In this document: positions 1 through 4,562 of the stretch, in pieces
How positions within the stretch are numbered: position 1 is the stretch's first letter
Layout: every line of letters begins with the position of its first letter
Assembly: GCA_019313505.1 (NCBI GenBank)
Contig: JAFDBA010000153.1
Coordinates: 1-5,993, forward strand
Reading direction: 5' to 3'
DNA: 5,993 nucleotides
Origin: Deltaproteobacteria bacterium
GTDB taxonomy: Bacteria > Desulfobacterota > Desulfobacteria > Desulfobacterales > UBA11574
Notes under the pieces: model-generated
What the model was told of the DNA's origin: nothing
The model's database searches: none
Seen by the model: only the letters and a program-made list of their open reading frames with translations
Translations under genes and position numbers: made by a program

Positions 1-655
1 TTCGGTGGCGTTTGATCTTGCAACCCACAGGGGGTATGACTCGGATCATCCCAGGGTGGTGGGCGATATCGGCAAGGCCGGTGTTGCCATCGATTCTGTT
101 GAGGATATAAAAATCCTTTTTGATCAGATCCCCTTGGATAAAATGACGGTTTCCATGACCATGAACGGTGCGGTTCTGCCGGTTATGGCCGGCTACATTG
201 TCGCGGCCGAAGAACAGGGCGTAAAGCATGAGCAACTGGGAGGCACTATTCAGAACGATATTTTAAAAGAATATCTGACCAGAAACACGTACATCTATCC
301 TCCGGAGCCCTCCATGAAAATCGTATCCGATATCATCGGATTTTGTTCCAAAAACATGCCCAAGTATAATACAGTCAGCATCAGCGGGTATCATATGATG
401 GAAGCGGGCGCCAACTCTGTTCTACAAACCGCATTCACACTAGCGGATGGACTGGAGTATGTCAGAGCCGCTCTGGCTGCCGGACTGGATATCGACAAGT
501 TTGCGCCGCGTCTGTCGTTTTTCTTCGGGGTCGGGATGAACTTTTTCATGGAAATTGCCATGTTAAGAGCCGCCCGTTTTCTGTGGCATGAAATCATCTG
601 GTTGGAGCCTGACCGAACAGGACCCGTACAACAACATCATTCGAACAACCCTTGA
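1..655 (+). CDS. Methylmalonyl-CoA mutase, catalytic-barrel fragment (5' cut by window edge, 3' end frameshifted)
   Basis: This is the substrate-binding TIM-barrel part of adenosylcobalamin-dependent methylmalonyl-CoA mutase, which interconverts (R)-methylmalonyl-CoA and succinyl-CoA in the cytoplasm. The frame (codons from position 2) is open at the left edge, so the GTG at 5 is only an internal valine (family: SVAFDLATHRG). Recognisable family blocks follow in order: FDLATHRGYDSDHPRV, SMTMNGAVLP, GTIQNDILKE, RNTYIYPP, SISGYHMMEAGA and FAPRLSFFFGVGMNFFMEIA. Homology ends at LRAARFLWHEI (about 595). The last 19 codons (599-652; IWLEPDR...) are the family's SGWSLTEQDP region read in the wrong frame, and they end at TGA 653-655. 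The rest of the enzyme continues in another frame from about 597. Together the two pieces are one broken gene rather than two subunits. Family membership is very sure. Whether the break is biological or an assembly error cannot be decided here. Confidence 0.9.
   Translation, partial: SVAFDLATHRGYDSDHPRVVGDIGKAGVAIDSVEDIKILFDQIPLDKMTVSMTMNGAVLPVMAGYIVAAEEQGVKHEQLGGTIQNDILKEYLTRNTYIYPPEPSMKIVSDIIGFCSKNMPKYNTVSISGYHMMEAGANSVLQTAFTLADGLEYVRAALAAGLDIDKFAPRLSFFFGVGMNFFMEIAMLRAARFLWHEIIWLEPDRTGPVQQHHSNNP
587..602 (+). other. Deletion/frameshift junction in the mutase gene
   Basis: The upstream frame ends in LWHEI (codon 593-595) and the downstream frame resumes with SGW (codon from 597). From memory, the Propionibacterium enzyme has about 20 residues between the equivalent LWAKL and SGW. 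That predicts a loss of about 59 nt, which equals 2 modulo 3 and is exactly the frame change observed. The lost segment normally holds the FxPKNPKS and RTHxQT blocks. The junction has a short repeated ATCATC at 593-598, compatible with slippage or microhomology deletion, though this is inference. Confidence 0.75.
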
Positions 656-1757
656 GTGCCTTTCTGCAGCCCTGGGCGGAACTCAGTCTTTGCATACCAA
701 CTCTTTTGATGAGGCGGTAAGCCTTCCTACGGCTCTTTCCTCCCGGATTGCCAGAAACACTCAAATTATTGTCCAGGAAGAATCCCAGATTTGCCATGTG
801 GTTGATCCCTTGGGAGGTTCTTACTATGTTGAGGCTCTTACCGGCGGCATCATCAATGAAGCCAGAAAGATCATGGATGAGGTTGAAAAACTTGGCGGAA
901 TGGCCAAGGCCATTGAGACCGGGATGCCCAAGATGAGGATCGAAGAATCAGCCGCAAGGAAACAGGCCCGCATCGATCAGGGAAAAGATGTCATTGTGGG
1001 TGTAAACAAGTATCAGATTGAAGAGGAACCCCTGGAAGGTCTTCTTGAAGTTTCCGAAGCTGTTCGCGATGGACAGATCGCAAGATTAAAAGAAATCAAA
1101 GCAAAACGGGACAAGGATGAAGTTCGAAGGACTCTGGAAGCCATAACCAACGCCTGCGATTCCGGTGGAAATTTGCTGGAAGCCTGTCTTCCGGCAGTGC
1201 GGGCACGAGCCACGGTTGGGGAAATATCCGACGCCATGGAAAAGGTTTTCAACCGTTATGTGGCCACGACCCAGTGTATATCCGGAGCATATGCTGAAGA
1301 GTATGCCGACAGCGAAATATTTGCAGCCGTTCGCAAAAGAACCGATGAATTCCAGGAAAAACACGGGCGAAGACCGCGAATACTGGTGACAAAAATGGGC
1401 CAGGACGGTCATGACCGGGGATTTAAGGTGATCGCAACTGCCTTTGCAGACCTGGGGTTTGACGTGGATATCGGTCCCATGTTCCAGACACCTGAAGAAG
1501 CCGCCCAGATGGCTTTGGAGAACGATGTTCATGTTGTGGGGGTATCGAGTCTGGCGGCCGGGCATAAGGCCCTGGTTCCGCAACTTATTGAAGCTCTGAA
1601 AGAAAAAGGCGGCCAGGATATCAATGTTGTTGTGGGAGGCGTTATTCCGCCGGCGGATTATGATTTTCTGTACCAGGCAGGAGCCAAGGGCGTGTTCGGT
1701 CCCGGAACCGTGGTTGCCGATTCCGCAAACAAAGTTCTGAATACGTTGGAAGCCTAA
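588..1757 (+). CDS. Methylmalonyl-CoA mutase, C-terminal fragment with B12-binding domain
   Basis: This is the remainder of the mutase, out of frame with the upstream piece and overlapping it by 68 nt. It resumes at SSGWSLTEQDPYNNIIRT and continues with GGTQSLHTNSFDEA, ARNTQIIVQEES, GGMAKAIETGMPKMRIEE and GVNKYQIEEEP (end of barrel and linker). The C-terminal cobalamin-binding domain follows. It has the base-off motif DGHDRG (DxHxxG, 1404-1421), whose His would ligate cobalt, then GVSSLAAGH and GGVIP, the canonical second and third B12 motifs. The C-terminus ends normally for single-chain mutases of the Propionibacterium MutB or human type. The ATG at 588 is simply the first start in this frame. 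No Shine-Dalgarno precedes it, and the preceding conserved ~20 residues are missing, so it is probably not a genuine start. Alone, this piece lacks most of the CoA-binding barrel and should not be active. In Desulfobacterota the enzyme serves propionate or succinate metabolism. Confidence 0.9.
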   Translation: MKSSGWSLTEQDPYNNIIRTTLECLSAALGGTQSLHTNSFDEAVSLPTALSSRIARNTQIIVQEESQICHVVDPLGGSYYVEALTGGIINEARKIMDEVEKLGGMAKAIETGMPKMRIEESAARKQARIDQGKDVIVGVNKYQIEEEPLEGLLEVSEAVRDGQIARLKEIKAKRDKDEVRRTLEAITNACDSGGNLLEACLPAVRARATVGEISDAMEKVFNRYVATTQCISGAYAEEYADSEIFAAVRKRTDEFQEKHGRRPRILVTKMGQDGHDRGFKVIATAFADLGFDVDIGPMFQTPEEAAQMALENDVHVVGVSSLAAGHKALVPQLIEALKEKGGQDINVVVGGVIPPADYDFLYQAGAKGVFGPGTVVADSANKVLNTLEA

Positions 1758-1759
1758 GC

Positions 1760-1790
1760 AGTGCCTGAACGAAAACCCCGTTCAGGCACT
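1760..1790 (+). terminator. Hairpin terminator after methylmalonyl-CoA mutase
   Basis: A perfect 12-bp stem (AGTGCCTGAACG at 1760-1771 with CGTTCAGGCACT at 1779-1790) encloses a 7-nt loop and begins three bases after the mutase stop codon. The following bases (ATTGTTGATT) are T-rich but do not form a clean U-tract. It is therefore a likely, but not textbook, intrinsic terminator or 3'-end stabilising hairpin. Confidence 0.7.
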
Positions 1791-1935
1791 ATTGTTGATT
1801 GGCGATTGATGATTGTTGATTTAAAAACCAAAATAAATTCAAGAAGTTGGTAGCGGTACGATTAGAGCTGAATTCCCCTTCATGGGGTTTTCGGTCAAGC
1901 ACTAAGTATTTTTGTGACAAAACACTTCCTTTTCA

Positions 1936-1999
1936 CCACCAAGGCACAAAAATGAATTTAAGTAAAATTGTTTTCCTTTGTGTCTTCGTGCCTTAGTGG
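1936..1999. repeat. Imperfect inverted repeat (CCACCAAGGCAC type)
   Basis: CCACCAAGGCAC at 1936-1947 is matched by GTGCCTTAGTGG at 1988-1999 (11 of 12 pairs), with a 40-nt AT-rich spacer. The right arm, read on the minus strand, continues as GAAGACACAAAG. From memory, CCACCAAGGCAC(C/G)AAGACACAAAG-like units are a frequent intergenic repeat in delta-proteobacteria and other environmental bacteria. No ORF lies inside. It could also act as a transcription attenuator or terminator upstream of rpe. Confidence 0.55.
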
Positions 2000-2024
2000 C
2001 AATTTTTTCCGGCTTGTCCGGGTT

Positions 2025-2028
2025 GAGG
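2025..2028 (+). promoter_or_regulatory. Shine-Dalgarno candidate deciding the rpe start
   Basis: GAGG lies 13 nt before the ATG at 2042 and only 1 nt before an in-frame TTG at 2030. The TTG would be too close to use it, so the ATG is preferred. It also gives the usual family N-terminus (MKYIAPSILSADF). The spacing is longer than ideal. Confidence 0.45.
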
Positions 2029-2041
2029 TTTGCTTAAAAAA

Positions 2042-2698
2042 ATGAAATATATAGCACCATCAATACTGTCTGCTGATTTCTCAAAACTGGGAGATGAAAT
2101 AAAATCGGTTGAAGAGGCCGGAGCGGATTGGATTCATGTGGACGTTATGGACGGCCATTTTGTACCGAACATCACCATAGGCCCTCTGGTGGTTGAGGCC
2201 GCCAGGCGTGTGACATCACTTCCTATTGACGTCCACCTGATGATTGAGAATCCGGACCGCTACATTAAAGATTTTGCAAAAGCGGGAGCCGATCTTATTT
2301 CCGTTCAGGTAGAAGCCTGCATTCACTTGAATCGGACGATCCAGATGATAAAGGAGTCCGGTTTGCGTGCCGGTGCCGTGTTGAATCCCTCAACCCCCTT
2401 ATCCTCAATAGAGTGGATAATTGAAGAAGTTGACTTTATAATGATAATGAGTGTTAATCCGGGATTCGGCGGTCAAGACTTTATACCCAACAGTTTAGAT
2501 AAGGTCGGAGCCCTTCGCAAAATGATCCGGGACCGGGGACTCGCCGCCCTTATTGAGATTGACGGAGGAGTAAACGAAAAAACCATTAAAAATATTTCGG
2601 ATGCCGGAGTTGATGTTTTTGTTGCCGGCTCGGCAATCTTCAAAAGTTCGGACTATAAAAAAACCATAGATAAATTCCGGAAGTTAATCAGCGGTTAA
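2042..2698 (+). CDS. rpe: Ribulose-phosphate 3-epimerase
   Basis: This cytoplasmic, metal-dependent TIM-barrel enzyme interconverts D-ribulose 5-phosphate and D-xylulose 5-phosphate in the pentose phosphate pathway. The 218-residue product has the normal family length. It opens with IAPSILSADF (residues 4-13). The metal and catalytic residues are all present: His32 and Asp34 in IHVDVMDGHFVPN, His65 in DVHLM, and Asp174 in IEIDGG. The phosphate-binding and flexible-loop signature MSVNPGFGGQ (136-145) and the C-terminal VAGSAIF are also intact. An in-frame TTG at 2030 would add four residues (MLKK), but it abuts the only GAGG and is less likely. The gene is followed after 4 nt by aroQ, so the two are probably co-transcribed and translationally coupled. 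Upstream lies a 284-nt intergenic region with an inverted repeat; no convincing promoter was found there. Nothing suggests degradation. Confidence 0.95.
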   Translation: MKYIAPSILSADFSKLGDEIKSVEEAGADWIHVDVMDGHFVPNITIGPLVVEAARRVTSLPIDVHLMIENPDRYIKDFAKAGADLISVQVEACIHLNRTIQMIKESGLRAGAVLNPSTPLSSIEWIIEEVDFIMIMSVNPGFGGQDFIPNSLDKVGALRKMIRDRGLAALIEIDGGVNEKTIKNISDAGVDVFVAGSAIFKSSDYKKTIDKFRKLISG

Positions 2699-2702
2699 AA
2701 TA

Positions 2703-3176
2703 ATGGTGGACAATAAAATGAAGCAGAGCAAAAACACAAGTACCGTTCTGGTCATCCACGGCCCCAATCTGAACATGCTGGGGAAAAGAGAGCCCGAAAT
2801 ATACGGCAATACAACACTGGACGAAATTAATTCCGAGCTTGAAAAATTGGGGGAAAAACTGGGCCTTACCGTGGAAACCTTTCAATCCAATCATGAAGGG
2901 GCCATTGTTGATAAAATACAGGAAACCGTATCTCTGGAAAAAGGGATTATTATAAACCCTGCTGCCTATACCCACACAAGTATCGCTATCCGAGACGCAC
3001 TCCTTTTACTCGATATTCCTATCATCGAAATACACATTTCCAATATTTACAAAAGGAAACCGTTTAGACAAATGTCTATGATATCAGATGTTGTAACCGC
3101 ACAGATTGCAGGGTTTGGTGTTAAGGGGTACCATATGGCCTTAGAGGCGTTGGCCGGAATGATTCAAAGTCGTTGA
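2703..3176 (+). CDS. aroQ: Type II 3-dehydroquinate dehydratase
   Basis: This small cytoplasmic enzyme (usually dodecameric) dehydrates 3-dehydroquinate to 3-dehydroshikimate, step three of the shikimate pathway to aromatic amino acids. The 157-residue product matches the family length. It carries HGPNLNMLGKREPEIYG (residues 19-35, with catalytic Arg29 and Tyr34), FQSNHEG (60-66), INPAAYTHTS (84-93; Asn85 and His91 bind substrate), and EIHISN (109-114; catalytic His111). Then comes KPFRQMS (119-125), where many relatives have EPFRHHS. The end, IAGFGVKGYHMALEAL, is typical. Two starts are possible. ATG 2703 has only a weak AGCGG upstream. ATG 2718 would give 152 residues and has GGTGGA seven bases before it, so it may be the real one. 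The 4-nt gap to rpe indicates an operon. A small hairpin overlaps the stop codon. Confidence 0.94.
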   Translation: MVDNKMKQSKNTSTVLVIHGPNLNMLGKREPEIYGNTTLDEINSELEKLGEKLGLTVETFQSNHEGAIVDKIQETVSLEKGIIINPAAYTHTSIAIRDALLLLDIPIIEIHISNIYKRKPFRQMSMISDVVTAQIAGFGVKGYHMALEALAGMIQSR

Positions 3177-3186
3177 CCCGACTTTT
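3166..3186. terminator. Small hairpin overlapping the aroQ stop
   Basis: AAAGTCG (3166-3172) pairs with CGACTTT (3179-3185) around a 6-nt loop. The aroQ TGA lies in the loop, and the run ends in TTTT. The stem is short and the U-tract is only four bases, so termination would be weak. Its position between convergent genes allows action on either strand. A second AT-only stem, CAATTA (3188-3193) with TAATTG (3200-3205), follows at once. Confidence 0.4.
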
Positions 3187-3253
3187 GCAATTAGTACCTT
3201 AATTGTGAATTTTGTGGCAAATATTTTCAGAGTTAACCCATCTGCACTTACCC

Positions 3254-4009
3254 TTATTTTAACAACAGCTTTTCAGCAAGGGGAACCAAAGCTTTTTCTT
3301 TTACCACGTCATCTCCGGCGTCTTCGATTATCACATCATGGTTGATAAGCTTTCCCTCTCCATTAACGACCGTATTATTATCAAGAATAATAAGACCGGA
3401 TTTTTCGATTACTTTTTGTTTGTATTCCCACTGCTGTTGAATTTGATATTTATGGAGTTTAAACTTCCAGTACAGACAGAACAGAAGATAAATTAATGCG
3501 CCAACAACACACACACATAAAACTATTAGAAGATAAAATGCCGTTTTTTCTCCGATATGCCCTAAAACCTGCAAAACAACATCAAACTTGTATAAAACAA
3601 CAGATCCCAAACCTAAAATAATCATGCCCACAAGAATCGGCACCTGATGGATCACGGAAAGCATGAAGTTGAAACTATGGCCGAATCTTTTCATTTTTGT
3701 CCCGACAAAAGGACTTTTTTCATCGAAAAGCGTCGAATCCTGGTTTCCATATACATAATAGTTAAACCCGATAACAATAAGTCCGATAACAAATATCAGC
3801 ACTATCGGAGCAATAAAAGATATGAAAAAGTACTGTTTCCAGGGAAATGCCTCTTTGTCAGGACCGATAGAGCCGATAAAATGGGCAACAAATATTACAA
3901 ATTCAACCCCGCTAATGAGTATTAGAAGGGTATTAAAATAGTCTTTAATCTCAGTTTTTTCGAGCAAAGAGGCTATGCCGATTCTATTATTGATGTTACC
4001 GCTTTTCAT
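3254..4009 (-). CDS. Uncharacterised four-helix membrane protein
   Basis: I do not recognise a family for this 251-residue product. It has four long hydrophobic stretches, at about residues 25-48, 61-87, 113-140 and 157-183, so it is an integral inner-membrane protein. There is no cleavable signal peptide; the 24-residue N-tail is polar. The lysine-rich segment just after helix 4 (KFKLHKYQ) suggests a cytoplasmic C-tail of about 68 residues, and with four helices a cytoplasmic N-terminus too. The tail ends in an acidic stretch, IIEDAGDDVVKEK, and no enzymatic motif was seen. The start is well supported: AAGGA at 4017-4021 lies seven bases before the ATG. The gene is convergent with aroQ and separated from pfaD by repeat-rich DNA, so context gives no role. 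Its codons look more AT-rich than those of the neighbouring genes, which may reflect membrane composition or separate ancestry. Confidence 0.8.
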   Translation of the reverse strand: MKSGNINNRIGIASLLEKTEIKDYFNTLLILISGVEFVIFVAHFIGSIGPDKEAFPWKQYFFISFIAPIVLIFVIGLIVIGFNYYVYGNQDSTLFDEKSPFVGTKMKRFGHSFNFMLSVIHQVPILVGMIILGLGSVVLYKFDVVLQVLGHIGEKTAFYLLIVLCVCVVGALIYLLFCLYWKFKLHKYQIQQQWEYKQKVIEKSGLIILDNNTVVNGEGKLINHDVIIEDAGDDVVKEKALVPLAEKLLLK

Positions 4010-4057
4010 AAATTCATCCTTGTTACGAAATTTTTACTACTAAAATAAAACCTTCTT

Positions 4058-4084
4058 TTTATATCAAGAAAGTCTTTTTGTCGA
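4058..4084 (-). promoter_or_regulatory. Possible promoter for the membrane-protein gene
   Basis: Read on the minus strand, TCGACA (4079-4084) and TATAAA (4058-4063) resemble sigma-70 -35 and -10 boxes with a 15-nt spacer, shorter than the optimal 17. It lies about 50 nt upstream of the ATG, ahead of a clear AAGGA ribosome site. The surroundings are AT-rich, so a chance match is quite possible. Confidence 0.3.
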
Positions 4085-4223
4085 TAACTTTTTGCACCTT
4101 ATTAAGGGTAAACGACTTTGATTGCGGTGCAGCATAGCGACGGCGTGTTTTTCTTGGAAACCGACTGACTGGTTGAAGGGATTTAGCACACGTTTGCCCT
4201 GTCACCTCATTCACTATCCGGAA

Positions 4224-4261
4224 GGTAAAAACACACTTGGTGCTTCTGAATTTATTTTACC
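4224..4261. repeat. Short GGTAAAA / TTTTACC inverted repeat
   Basis: GGTAAAA (4224-4230) and TTTTACC (4255-4261) are perfect 7-bp complements with a 24-nt spacer. The right arm can instead pair with GGTAAA at 4378-4383, which would enclose the 100-bp palindrome. It may thus belong to the same repeat cluster. With arms this short, chance is a real alternative. Confidence 0.35.
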
Positions 4262-4271
4262 CTAAATGAAC

Positions 4272-4371
4272 GAAAGTCGAGGATACCTCAGATTCAAGGC
4301 ATCAAGGACACAGCCGTAGTCGTCTACTGCAAGTCCTTGATAACGAAGAAGATGGGGTATCCTCGGCTTTC
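4272..4371. repeat. 100-bp palindromic element with nested hairpin
   Basis: The outer arms GAAAGTCGAGGATACC (4272-4287) and GGTATCCTCGGCTTTC (4356-4371) pair over 16 positions with a single T-G wobble. Centred inside is a second stem: ATCAAGGAC (4301-4309) pairs perfectly with GTCCTTGAT (4333-4341), and within it GTAG-TCGT-CTAC closes a tetraloop. The element is exactly 100 bp with no coding capacity. The combination of sharp ends, near-perfect arms and a structured core is typical of dispersed palindromic or MITE-like repeats. As RNA it would form a long branched hairpin, so a structured non-coding RNA or 5'-leader role for pfaD is an alternative. No known riboswitch class was recognised. 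Confidence 0.75.
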
Positions 4372-4378
4372 CTGAAAG

Positions 4379-4503
4379 GTAAACAAAATGGGGCTTTTAA
4401 GTAAATTTATATCTCAATTATAGACATGTTATGAAAATTCATCTAAATCTACTAAAATGCTAAGTAAATCAAATAAATAATATATTTTTCCCATTTTGTT
4501 TAC
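4379..4503. mobile_element. MITE-like element with 14-bp terminal inverted repeats
   Basis: GTAAACAAAATGGG (4379-4392) and CCCATTTTGTTTAC (4490-4503) are perfect inverted repeats bounding 125 bp. The interior is very AT-rich and has no ORF, but contains a 9-bp direct repeat TAAGTAAAT (4398-4406 and 4461-4469). Size, perfect termini and lack of coding capacity suggest a non-autonomous miniature element. Termini beginning GTAA recall the IS66 family, whose ends start this way, but the expected 8-bp target duplication is absent (flanks CCTGAAAG and GATCAATT). It starts only 7 bp after the 100-bp palindrome. Alternatively, the two arms could be a regulator's paired binding sites upstream of pfaD. 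Confidence 0.5.
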
Positions 4504-4525
4504 GATCAATTAGGGTGTTATCTTA

Positions 4526-4552
4526 TTGACACATACGCGCACTTTGTATAAG
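4526..4552 (+). promoter_or_regulatory. pfaD: Possible sigma-70 promoter for pfaD
   Basis: A perfect TTGACA (4526-4531) is followed after 15 nt by TATAAG (4547-4552). Transcription would start around 4558-4560, only a few bases before the ATG at 4563. This would give an almost leaderless mRNA, consistent with the lack of any Shine-Dalgarno sequence before pfaD. The spacer is shorter than ideal, so this remains a candidate. Confidence 0.4.
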
Positions 4553-4562
4553 TCTCACCGTA

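Larger units (their letters stand above)
4010..4562. other. Gene-free, repeat-rich intergenic region
   Basis: No credible coding frame exists on either strand between the divergently oriented membrane-protein gene and pfaD. The left third (4010-4223) carries the probable promoter of the minus-strand gene and a modest inverted repeat, TGCACC (4093-4098) with GGTGCA (4126-4131); nothing else was identified there. The middle and right hold three stacked inverted-repeat structures (4224-4261, 4272-4371, 4379-4503) and a possible pfaD promoter (4526-4552). No transposase remnant was recognised. Confidence 0.7.

Noticed and set aside
587..655. Programmed ribosomal frameshift joining the two mutase frames
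   Set aside because: A frameshift would not restore the roughly 20 absent conserved residues, and no slippery heptamer was seen at the junction.
1086..1583. Long minus-strand open frame (165 codons) inside the mutase
   Set aside because: It is antisense to strongly conserved mutase and B12-domain coding sequence, and its translation resembles no protein I know.
588..1757. A natural two-subunit (split) methylmalonyl-CoA mutase
   Set aside because: Split mutases separate at the boundary between the catalytic and B12 domains. Here the break is inside the catalytic barrel and conserved residues are missing, so a deletion or assembly error fits better.
1791..1821. Repeated ATTGTTGATT (1791-1800 and 1812-1821) as a regulatory or iteron-like array
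   Set aside because: There are only two copies in low-complexity T-rich DNA beside a terminator, which is too little to support a function.
1875..1887. CCCC-TTCAT-GGGG mini-hairpin followed by TTTT as a terminator
   Set aside because: The stem is only four pairs and no gene ends directly upstream.
2688..2975. Minus-strand open frame across the rpe-aroQ junction
   Set aside because: It is a shadow of aroQ coding sequence with no plausible ribosome site or homology.
4272..4371. A known riboswitch (for example mini-ykkC-like, because of the GACGAC bases) upstream of pfaD
   Set aside because: The overall architecture is one long palindrome, not the paired small hairpins of that class, and the possible promoter lies downstream of it.
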